From: Azadirachta indica
Taxonomy: Eukaryota > Streptophyta > Magnoliopsida > Sapindales > Meliaceae
Length of the DNA stretch: 64,000 nt
Reading direction: 5' to 3'
Assembly: GCA_022749755.1 (NCBI GenBank)
Contig: CM040452.1
Coordinates: 13,782,350-13,846,349 of the forward strand
The position numbers were made by a program, and so were the translations under genes. This document shows, piece after piece, positions 54,192-64,000 of this stretch (position 1 is the first letter of the stretch; each line of letters begins with the position of its first letter). The notes below the pieces were generated by a model. The model did not search any database, had not been told where the DNA came from, and worked only from the letters and a program-made list of their open reading frames with translations.

Positions 54192-56326
54192 TTACGCAGA
54201 AGGTGAAGGATGATGATAAGGAATGGGAATCACGTGCAGATCATTTTTTCTTCTGAGAGCAAGACCAAATACCTCGGTCATGTTCAAATCTTCTTGTTTC
54301 ATTTCACTGGGAAGTTTCCAGTCAAAATGGTAGAGCAACATTGCGAGTGGAAGCTCAACACTGGCCAAACCAAATGAAATTCCAGGGCATATCCTTCTAC
54401 CAGCACCAAATGGGATGTATTCAAAATTATTTCCCTTATAGTCAATACCAGAATCAAGAAATCTCTCTGGAATAAAGCTCTCTGGTTCAGTCCAATATTT
54501 TGGATCTCTTCCAATTGCCCATGAATTGACACTTACTCTGGCTTTGACAGGTATGTTGAATCCATTAATGACACATCTTTGACCGCACTCTCTTGGAAGT
54601 AAAAGAGGAACTGGAGGATGCATTCTGAGAGTTTCTTTTATGACTAGCCTTAAGAATTTCATTTCACCAATTCCAGTTTCATCGACCTTCTCTTTCCTAT
54701 CGAAGACTTCCCTCACCTCAGCCTGTGCCATTTTCATTACTCTTGGATTTTTCATCATTTCGCACATTGCCCAATCTACAGCAGTAGCAGATGTCTCGCT
54801 GCCGGCGCTGAAGATATCCTGAAAAGGAATTGAGATGTATTAAAGCAAACTTAATATTTAAAGAATAATTTTAAATAGAATAAAACAAAAAATTACAGCA
54901 ATTGCAAAATCTCCTCATCATATATATATATGGAGTATCCCTTCGATAGGCAGAATTTGGTTAACGGTCTTAGAATCATTTGTATAACTTGTTATTTTGA
55001 AATTTTTGACATTTAAGAGGAATAAAATATATTAACCTACTCTACCGTGACGCCCATAGGATTTTTGCTAAAATATTCCATCACATACAGCCTCAGAACA
55101 ACATTTGAAGTTGTTTGCTCTAGTATTTTCATTTAGTGAAAAGAGTTTTTTATTTTCTAAAAGTTATTTGACTTAACCTTTTTTGAAAATTTTAGGATTT
55201 GTTTGGATCTTAGGTATAAAAGTGTTCTGTAATATGAGAATAAAGTAAAAGTTTTACATTGCTTCGATTTGTTCATTTTCAAATTCAAAGTTTTCAGATG
55301 CATGCTGTAAAAGTTTTAATTAGAAACAAAAAAGAGAAGACATCTTGTAGTGTTGCGAATTTGGGATGAGCAGAAAAGAGATTATATATTTATCAAACTG
55401 ATGAACAAGACTCTCATGTTTTACACAAATAAAATACTCACCGAGATTACCGATTTGATGTTGTCGGTAGTTAAGGGAAGTTCAAGATCACCATGCTCTT
55501 GAACATTCAAGAGTACATCAACCAAATCATCATCTAATGGACTCTTTTCCTTCCTCTTATGTTCGTTAACAATCTTTTCAATTATCCTGTCGACTTCCTT
55601 ATTCAGCCTCTCTAGTTGAGACTTGATTCCACTGATCCCCTGAAGAAGTTCAACGGAAGGAAACAGGTCTGCAATATTAAAACCAGCCGCAATTGTTGCA
55701 GCTTCTTTGACTAACGATATGAATAACTCTTGGTCTGTACATTTGTTGCCGAAAGCTGCCCTCGCAGTGATGGCAAATATTAACGAGTGAACTTTCTCTG
55801 TAAGGTTAATTATTGATCCTGCTTTTGAACCAATCCAATGAATGAGACTAGATACCTCTTCCTCCCTTATTGATCGGAAAGACTGAACTCGTTTTGCGCT
55901 TAAAAGCTCCATCGCGCAAATTCTCCGAAGTTGTCTCCAATAATCACCGTATGGCGAGAAGGCTACATCAGTAGAATCATAAGCCATAATTTTTGATGTT
56001 AGAATCTGAGGCCTTGATGCAAAAATAACATCATGAGTTTTCATTACTTCTTTGGCTATTTCTGGGGAAGAAACAACAATAGTGGAAACTTCTCCGAGTT
56101 GCAGATGCATAAGAGGTCCATATTTCTTGGCCAAGTCTCTTAATTTTCTATGGATTGGAGAGCCAATAAGCTGGTGCAAATTTCCAATGACAGGTAATTT
56201 CCATGGCCCGGGAGGCAGATTTGATGTTCTTTTACTGGTTCTCCATCTCTTTGATATTTTCAGGACCATCAAAACAAAGAGGACAAAGGTGAGAAGAATT
56301 GAAAAGGCGGGGAATCCGAGCTCCAT
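54192..56326 (-). CDS. Cytochrome P450, CYP71D/BE-like (locus F), intact
   Basis: Exon 1 56326-55442 (295 residues), exon 2 54818-54192 (208 residues plus stop), 503 in total. The intron 54819-55441 is phase 0 with donor GTGAGT and acceptor TTTCAG. ER anchor about 8-24, LPPGP 37-41, I-helix AGSETS 300-305 with the usual Thr, ExxR Glu357/Arg360 (KETLRMHPP), PERF 412-415, [10 protein letters not shown] with Cys439. An in-frame Met 35 codons upstream (56431) is rejected because paralogues all start directly before the anchor. The segment before KAVIS is about six residues shorter than in D (loss in the [12 protein letters not shown] loop). ER haem monooxygenase, substrate unknown. Confidence 0.95.
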
Positions 56327-58234
56327 GAGGAAAAAACTGAAGGTTGAAGATAGTGAGGATGAGAGAATCATTGGCTTGTATATCTTTTTCTTGTCTTGTA
56401 TCTCCGTTAGACTGGCTCTGTGCGGGCCCACTGAATATTATTTTTCCCTAATTTTTTAGGGATCTTGGGTTGACTTTTCTTTTAAAAAATTTAAATAGGC
56501 ATGAAAATTAAAATACTTGGCGTGTTCGCCCAACAAGCCTAAATCTTTTAACTATATTACCTTTTAAAAAATAAAAATATACCAAAAAAAATTATGTTAA
56601 ACATAAAAAAAATGTGGCTCTGACAGCTCAGGGCAGAATTTTCTGCAGAACAATTAGCACTTTGTTCTGTTATTATTTTGTTTCTTGTATTAGTTGCTTA
56701 ACATTCTGAAAGTTGACGAAATAAACAATTATGAGAAGACTTAGTCAGGGTTTGACGATGAATAACAATTCCTGAAGAAGATTTCATGGAGAAGCTTTCA
56801 ACCTGAATAAAGTATGTTTTGAACTATAATGTTTCTACTTAACTTTAAAAGTGCAGCTCAAAAAGTGTTTGGTGAATTAATACGGATTAACTTTTACTTT
56901 TCACTGATAATATTTAATATTTGTGATTGCATTCTCCACTAATTGTGGCTTCCTCAATACCAAATATTATTTACTTTCAAGCTAGTCAATGTTGAAACTT
57001 GAACAAGCAGCTTTTAACAACATAGATTCCCGTAATTAATAAAAATTGTAGAGCAATCTCAAGTTAAAAAATAATGAGGTATTTGGTAATATGCTGGCTA
57101 TTGGCTAATATATACAAAGTTCATTCTATGGTCTAGCATATGTAAGATTTTTTAATTTTTTATTTTGGATGCTGCTCAATGATGGTTGTGGATTGCATAC
57201 AAAAGATTCTCTCTGTCGAAATGTTACCATGTGTTTGTCTTTTCTTTTGTTGTACGCTAGTGTTTTATGTTGTATGTCAATTTTCAAATATAAGCCTCGT
57301 TATGTCTTTCACAAATTTAAATATTTTTTTTTTCTACAAAAAAGAAAAAGAAAAAGAAATCAGTGAACTCTGAGCACATCATAATTAAGCTGCTAGCTAG
57401 GAATTTACCAGGCAAGCTGGTTGACAGCAAATTTCTGTATGGGAAGAAAGAAAGATTAATTTTGTCGTTTCAATAGATGAGGTAGGAAGAAGAAATGCAG
57501 TACTTGATGAAACTTCTACGTAAAAGGACAAAGAATTTCAAGGTTTAAAGTAAAGAAGATCCTTTTTCCTAGGGAAAAATAGCATAGAATTAAACCTGTT
57601 CAAAAGAAATAACGTAGAAGAAATCTGACATTCAAGATGTACTTTCCTTTGCCTTAATTAAAAATTAAACTCCCCGCAAATATCCAAACATCTTCAGAAT
57701 TTTTAAATCGTCTCCTTCAGAACTTGAAAGCAGTATTTCATTAGTTACTTGTTCTTTTTCTTTTTCTTTTTCAAGTCAAAGATTCCTTGTATTCTCTGGA
57801 GAATTAATCATGCAACAGCAACTTGTTCACTTAATAAAATTTAAAACCCAACTCTCTACAACGAGGCGTACGGCCTTGCGGAGCTAAGAACAATTCAGTA
57901 AAGGATTAATCATCGAGTGTCTTGTCCAATATTGTCTCACAAAATGTTCAACGACTCTTGTTTAAGGTCAATTTAAAAAAATATGAAAAAATCTTGATGT
58001 TCAACGACTCAGTCAGAGTTTCTTATTTTAACAGTTTCGAAGTCGTTATTCTTTTATTCAGGGCATGAAAGAAACATTTAACAGCTAGTGCCGACTCAAA
58101 AAAACAGAGGACAACTTCTACATAAGCAGAGTATTTTGTTTATTTTATAATGTCTTTTTTAACAAAACGAGACTGAATTGACCACATTGAAATTTTTCAG
58201 AAAAGTAGAGATACCACGGCGTCCGTTTGTCGAC
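56327..58234. other. Spacer between P450 loci F and G
   Basis: No gene could be supported. A plus-strand open stretch at 57169-57373 has low-complexity lysine and phenylalanine runs. From about 58050 the sequence is duplicated beyond locus H (see the G/H segmental duplication). Confidence 0.6.
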
Positions 58235-60080
58235 TTATCCAAGAGATAGAGGATGATAAGGAATAGGAATGATGCACAAATCTTGTCTTCTTCTCACTGT
58301 CACCCCAAGGCCTCGGACATGTCCAAATCTTTGTGATTCATTCCATTTGCGAGTTTCCAGTCAAAATGGTACAATAACATGGCAAGGGGAACCTCCACAC
58401 TTGCCAGACCAAATGACATTCCCGGACATATCCTTCTTCCAGAACCAAATGGGATGTACTCAAAATTAGTCCCCTTGTAGTCAACAGAATGATCAAGGAA
58501 CCTCTCTGGAACAAAGCTTTCGGGATCAGTCCAATACTTTGGGTCTCTTCCAATCGCCCATGCGTTAACTATCACTCTAGCTTTCACAGGAATTTCAAAT
58601 CCATCAATCTCACATGTCTCTCCGCATTCCCTTGGAATTAACAAAGGAGCAGGAGGATGTAATCTTAGAGTCTCTTTAACAACTAGTTTCAAGAATTTCA
58701 TTTCATCCATGCTCGTTTCATCGACCTTTCCTTTTCTATTAAAGATTTCTCTCACCTCAGCTTGTGCTTTTTCCAGCACTCTTGGATTTCTCATCATTTC
58801 TGACATTGCCCAATCTACAGTCGTAGCAGATGTCTCACTGCCAGCACCAAAAATGTCCTAAAATGGATTTATGAGTTAAAATGATGTACTAAGGTCCTTT
58901 ATGTTTCACAGAAATTATATGCTTTTGTTCAGCTTATAGACACAATTGCAATTAAGATAGATAAAAAACAAAATAAAAAAGGCAAAATCATGATATGCAA
59001 ACGTGGAATTGACGGATTTTAAGTATTGATCTGGTCTGAATTTCTCTTCGACTTCCGTACAAGAGACTATAGATTATTTTATGCATTGAACTGTAAGGAG
59101 ATGTTCAATAAACATAGTATAAGCCAATAATTACTTACAGAAATTACTGCTTTGATGCTGTCTGTGCTTAAGGGAACTTCAAGATCACCATGCTCTTGAA
59201 TTTTCAAGAGAACATCAACAAGATCTTCATCTTCTTCGCTCTTGCCATTCTTCAGTGTTTCGTTGCGCTTCTTATGTTCATCGATAATGTTTTCAGCTAT
59301 TCTGTCAGCTTCTTGATGCAGCCTCTCAACGTGAGACCTGACTCTAGTTATTGACTGAAGCAATCCAATGGAAGGAAACAGATCTGCAATATTAAAACCC
59401 GCCGCTACTTTTGTAGTTTCCTCCATAACAGAGACAAATGCTTCTTGATCTCTGGATTTATTGCCAAAAGCTGCCCTTGAAGTGATACCATACATTAAGG
59501 CATAAACTTTATCAGTCAGGTTAATAACTGATCCTCCTTTAGAAGAAATCCAATTAATGAGATTAGACACTTCTTCTTCTCTTACTGATCGGAAAGATTG
59601 GACTCTTTTGGTGCTCAAAAGCTCCGAGACACAGATTTTTCGTAGTTGTCTCCAACAATCACCATACGGTGAAAATATTATATCCGTAAAATCATAAGAC
59701 ATGATTTTTGTTGGTAGAGTTTGAGGCCTTGACGCAAAGATAACATCATGAGTTTTCATGACTTCTTTTGCGAACTCCGGTGAAGATACAACAACGGTGG
59801 AAACCTGTCCGAGAGTTGTAGATGCATAAGAGGTCCATACACGTTGGCCAGGTCTCTTAATCCACGATGAGGTAGAGAACCAACAAGGCTGTGCAAATTT
59901 CCGACGAGAGGTAATTTCCATGGGCCTGGAGGTAGATTTGAAGCTCTGTTATTTTTAGTTGATCTCTTTCCTAATTTCAGCAGTGTGAAGGCACAGAGAA
60001 GAAGGGCGAGAAGGATTGCTGAGAATGAGAATCCAAGCTCCATGTCAATTGAATGAAGTTTATAATCTGGATAAAAGTTT
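58050..60080. repeat. Segmental duplication unit containing locus G
   Basis: The unit includes locus G, its intron and flanks and is homologous to about 61770-63720. Shared non-coding marks are CAGGGCATRRRAAA and ACAGCTAGTSCCGACTCAA downstream, GGATTTATGAGTT in the intron and the 60 bases upstream of the start codons. Confidence 0.85.
58235..60043 (-). pseudogene. Cytochrome P450, CYP71D/BE-like (locus G), two frameshifts
   Basis: Exon 1 60043-59139, exon 2 58857-58235 (ancestral stop at 58235-58237); acceptor TTTTAG, donor GTAAGT. Break 1: a doubled CT (plus-strand GAGAG near 59811) adds two bases after GPLMHLQL. Break 2: one G is missing near 58306, so translation stops at 58300-58302 right after DMSEALG and loses the last segment (VTVRR..IIP), which forms part of the substrate pocket in this family. 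The rest is well kept: [56 protein letters not shown]. It is closest to locus H. Confidence 0.92.
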
Positions 60081-60778
60081 TTCATATCATTTACCTTATA
60101 TCAACTTTATTGCCGATCAACAAATTAATAATATCTTATTGAAAATCACATGGGTTAATTTTTTTCCCCACTTCAAGTTAGTTGTGCGATTTCAGGTTTA
60201 TTTATGTTTTAAATAAGGATGCATTAGGGCCACTTACCGACGGCATCATAGCTTGCGAAAAACAAAATAAGAAAAGAAAAAACCCCATTACACGTAACTT
60301 AGAATTAAAATATTTTAGTGAGGTGTTGTCATGTGTATGGCATCCGCGCTGGCGGCCCCACCTAATCTTCACCTTAGACATAAAGCAAAACAAAAAGCAG
60401 AGGAAAGTTTACGCGCTACGCAGACAAAATTTTAAGGACATTAAGATAATGTTTATTCTTTTTATTTGAAATTTAAATATGATATATTAAATTTTTTATT
60501 TTAAAATTGATATATTTATATATATATTTTAAAAAATCTTAAATTAAAATATTAATTTTTAATATTTAAATAATTATATTTAGATTTTACGTAAAAGAAA
60601 CAAACAAGTTCAAACAAATATTCTTTTCAAAAGTTTCACAAACAGTATCTTCAAACATCACGACTGCACATCTACTCCCGTATGTAATTGACCACACCAA
60701 TCGAAAGAAAGATGGATTAGAAGGGATTGGAAAGAAGGGAAATACGAGCACCGTTAGAAAAATAGAAAATACTAAAGA
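60044..60778. other. Upstream region of locus G
   Basis: No gene was found. A plus-strand open stretch at 60182-60469 has no family-like features. Confidence 0.55.
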
Positions 60779-61114
60779 TTATAGAATTATTGCATTATAT
60801 TTTATTAGTATTGAAAAATTAGTGTATGATAGAGTTAGGACGGTTACGGTAGGTTTACCTAATACTAGATGTAGAGGCGCATAATAAATCAATACGAACA
60901 TTATGAGCTGTCCTGCAATAAACTTAGTTGCGACTAATAACTTCTTCTCAATTCCTTCTTTCATAACTTGAGCTTTGAGAAGTAAAAGATAAAAGGGTCC
61001 TATGGAAAATGTGGTCAAAAATTTATAATAGAGTACAATTACAACGGCCAAGTTGATTATCTTTAAACATAAGAATACAAAATATAATAATTGCAAAATT
61101 TTAAATAATAACAA
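60779..61114 (-). pseudogene. Exon fragment of an unrecognised multi-pass membrane protein
   Basis: An open frame whose centre (about 60850-61030) has clear protein character: [40 protein letters not shown], then [18 protein letters not shown]. It has at least two hydrophobic spans with a short basic-acidic loop between them. The N-terminal part ([14 protein letters not shown]) may be intron, since an AG acceptor is possible near 61065. There is no ATG at the left edge, and the C-terminus decays into low-complexity residues. It looks like one exon of a plant membrane protein captured or left behind in the array. I do not recognise the family. Confidence 0.5.
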
Positions 61115-61442
61115 AAGAACATATAAGAAAAACTACAAAAATAAAAACACAAGAATTTAATGAAATTACATAAAATTATTAGCTACGTTCTTGGACACTC
61201 AAATCACTTCACTAGTAATAAACTAAAAAAAAATTATAGACTCCAGATAAATACTGACAAATTTAGTTGGACTAATTTGAATTATAACAGAAATAATAGA
61301 TAAACCTGTAAAATGTTGTAAATAAGAGGACGAACGTGGACTTTATTAAGAAATTCTAGAGGAAGAAGCTGTGTCTGATATTTGATTTCTTGTTTAGTTT
61401 TTGGCTTTTAGAGAATGAATGAAACCAGAAAGTTTAACTCCT

Positions 61443-61450
61443 TTTATAGC
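61443..61450 (-). promoter_or_regulatory. TATA-box candidate, minus strand
   Basis: Minus-strand GGCTATAAAAGGAG at about 61438-61451 is a close match to a plant TATA box. It could serve the membrane-protein fragment downstream (61114-60779) or be a relic; no ATG-led frame follows within about 300 bases. Confidence 0.4.
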
Positions 61451-61769
61451 CAATTGAAGCTGAAGCTGTAATTAGTCAGTAATTCAATCAACAGATGTCG
61501 ATTCTCAGCAAAGACAGTAAAAGCAGGAGTCGTCTTTATTTCTTCATCTATGCCACAGTTGTCCCAGTTGAGCAGGTACATCATGCTTCAGCTTCAACCT
61601 ATTTTTAAGCCAAAAAATGAGCCAACTTGATAACGATTAGCTTTTTATCCTCTTTTTTTTTTTTTTTAAATTTTAAGCATTAGTTAGAAAGAATCTAAAA
61701 CTTTGAGTTTTACCTCAAGTAAATTAATCAATTTAACAGTAACTGAAGTTCTTAAATCATCTTGTTTCA

Positions 61770-63720
61770 TTCAGGGCATAGGAAATAATAACAGCTAGTC
61801 CCGACTCAAGAAAACAGAGGAAATAAAGGAGGAGAGTTTCTGCAAAGAGTTCTTTGTTGATTTATTGCTTTAACAATAGGATACTTGACTGATCACGTGG
61901 AAACTTTTCAAAGAGTAGAGTTAACATGGACTTACTTTTTTGAGCCATGCAGCAGATGAAGGATGATAAGGAAAAGGAATTATGCACAAATCTTTTTTTC
62001 TTCTTACTGTCACTCCAAAGGACTCAGACATGTCCAGATCTTCATGATTCAGTCCAGTCGGGAGTTTCCAGTCAAAATGGTACAATAACGTCGCAAGTGG
62101 AACCTCCACGCTGGCCAGACCAAATGACATTCCGGGGCATATCCTTCTACCAGAACCAAATGGGATGTACTCGAAATTATTCCCCTTGTAGTCAACAGAA
62201 TGATCAAGGAACCTCTCTGGAATAAAGCTTTCAGCATCAGTCCAGTACTTTGGATCTCTTCCAATCGCCCATGCAATAACAATGACTCTAGTTTTCTCGG
62301 GAATTTCAAACCCATTAATCTCACATCTCTCTCCACATTCTCTTGGAACTAGCAAAGGAGCAGGAGGATGTAATCTCAGAGTCTCTTTAACAATTAGCTT
62401 CAAGAATTTCATTTCATCAATGCTCGTTTCATCGACCTTCCCTTTTCTATTAAAGATTTCCCTCACGTCAGCCTGTGCTTTTTTCATCGCTCTTGGATTT
62501 CTCATCATTTCTGACATTGCCCAATCCACAGTCGTAGCAGATGTCTCACTGCCAGCTCCAAAAATGTCCTGAAAAGGATTTATGAGTTGAACTGATGTGC
62601 TAAGATCCTCTACATTTCACAGATGAAAAAGAAGGACAAAATCATGGTATACAATCGATTTTAAATCTAGATTTGGCCTCGATTTCTCTGCATCTTTTAT
62701 ATTGGAGAATGTTTAATGCATGAAACTTTGAGATGTTTAAAAACAGTGTATAAGATGTAATTACATACAGAAATTACTGCTTTGATGTTGTCTGTGCTTA
62801 AGGGAACTTCAAGATCACCATGCTCTTGGATTCTCAAGAGAACATCAACAAGATCTTCATCTTCTTCGCTGTTGCCATTCTTCAGTGTTTCGTTGCGCTT
62901 CTTATGTTCATTGATAATGTTTTCAACTATTCTGTCAGCTTCTTGATGCAGCCTCTCAACGTGAGACCTGACTCCAGTTATTGATTGAAGCAATCCAATG
63001 GAAGGAAACAGATCTGCAAAATTAAAACCCGTCGCCACTTTTGTAATTTCCTTGATAACCGAGATAAAGGCTTCTTGATCTCTGGATTTATTGCCAAAGG
63101 CTGCCCTCGAAGTGACACCATACATTAAGGAATAAACTTTATCAGTAAAGTTAATTACTGATCCTCCTTTTGATGAAATCCAATTAATGAGAATAGAGAC
63201 CTCTTCTTCTCTTACCGGTCGGAAAGATTGGACTCTTTTCAAGCTCAGGAGCTCCGAGACACAGACTTTCGTAGTTGTCTCCAACAATCACCGTATGGTG
63301 AAAATATTATATCTTGAAAATCATAAGAAATGATTTTTGTTGGTAGAGTTTGAGGCCTTGACGCAAAGATAACATCATGAGTTTTCATGACTTCTTGTGC
63401 GAACTCCGGTGAAGATACAATGATGGTGGAAACTTGTCCAAGTTGTAAATGCATGAGAGGTCCATATATGTTGGCCAAGTCTCTTAATCCTCGATGAGGT
63501 ACAGAGCCAACAAGCTTGTGCAAATTTCCGATGAGAGGTAATTTCCATGGGCCTGGAGGTAGATTTGAAGTTGTGTTATTGATATTTGGTGTCTTTCCTG
63601 ATTTCAGCAGCCTGAAGGCAAGGAGGATAAAGGCAAGAAGGAGAAGGATTGACGAGAAAGAGGAGAATATAAGGTCCATGTAAATTGGGTATGGTCTGGA
63701 TAAGTCTTTCAAATAATTAC
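61770..63720. repeat. Segmental duplication unit containing locus H
   Basis: Partner of the unit at about 58050-60080. Homology runs through 3' flank, exons, intron and proximal promoter, showing duplication at DNA level and not by retroposition. Confidence 0.85.
61921..63680 (-). pseudogene. Cytochrome P450, CYP71D/BE-like (locus H), single frameshift
   Basis: Exon 1 63680-62769, exon 2 62568-61921; donor GTATGT, acceptor TTTCAG. N-terminus MDLIFSSFSSILLLLAFIL anchor, then [19 protein letters not shown]. One base is missing near 63267 in the [12 protein letters not shown] segment (C-helix, haem-propionate contact region), after which the frame is lost. Exon 2 is fully open: [48 protein letters not shown], with a C-terminus ([10 protein letters not shown]) slightly longer than in relatives. 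With only one lesion it is either a very young pseudogene, a null allele or an assembly error. Confidence 0.85.
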
Positions 63721-64000
63721 TTATATCTACGTTGGGCTCTCTTCCCTTAAATAATAACGGAAAAAGAACATGCACGTGTATACTAATTAATTTTAATAGA
63801 TCGAAAAATGCTCTCACAAATTCTAATTTATTTTAAAATAACAATTATACTTCGGCAACTTGTCTTTTTCCTTTAAAGAAAACAGAACATATAGGTCCTT
63901 AAATTTAGTTTAATATATTGATTAGTTCTAAAAATTTTAAAAATACCTATACATGTTTCAATTTATTTTTAAATAATAATTATATTCTTACCAATAATAG
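63681..64000. other. Upstream region of locus H
   Basis: The first 60 bases match the upstream region of locus G. The remainder is AT-rich and shows no gene before the window ends. Confidence 0.5.

Noticed and set aside
56327..56431. Upstream in-frame Met giving a longer locus F protein
   Set aside because: The added 35 residues are hydrophilic and absent from all paralogues, which start at the MELxF anchor.
57169..57373. Two overlapping short frames with Lys and Phe runs
   Set aside because: Low-complexity composition and no conserved features.

Overview
The window looks like nuclear DNA of a eudicot plant. It is AT-rich, its genes carry GT-AG introns, plant Copia and Gypsy retrotransposons are present, and the main protein families are plant CYP71-clan cytochromes P450 and plant ABCC (MRP-type) transporters. 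The exact species cannot be read from sequence alone. The P450 N-termini would suit a woody rosid such as Citrus, but that is a guess.

Layout. About 1-1200 holds the end of a Gypsy-like LTR and one terminus of a hAT-like transposon. About 1205-8370 (minus strand) holds two head-to-tail, partial and decayed ABCC transporter copies, joined in frame inside one exon. From 9014 to 63680 lies a minus-strand array of eight two-exon CYP71D/BE-like P450 loci, labelled A to H here. Three are intact by reading: A 9014-10675, D 47251-49062 and F 54192-56326. Five are broken: B 21536-41843, C 44339-46143, E 50572-52177, G 58235-60043 and H 61921-63680. Locus B is one ordinary P450 gene stretched over 20 kb by three retrotransposons: a Copia element in exon 2 (21925-26878), a second Copia element in exon 1 (27649-35289) and an internally deleted Gypsy element in exon 1 (35395-41446).

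Between A and B (about 10.7-21.5 kb) there are no convincing host genes. This stretch holds a minisatellite block flanked by about 310-bp direct repeats, remains of a Mutator-like transposase (CCHC knuckle) and a small GRF-type zinc-finger reading frame. A membrane-protein exon fragment of unknown family lies between G and H.

How it works together. Intact A, D and F should be ER-anchored haem monooxygenases of specialised (often terpenoid) metabolism. A and B form one sub-group; C to H form another, with G and H the most recent duplicates. No terpene synthase, acyltransferase or other pathway enzyme is visible, so the locus reads as a birth-and-death P450 array beside a dead transporter locus, not a proven biosynthetic cluster.
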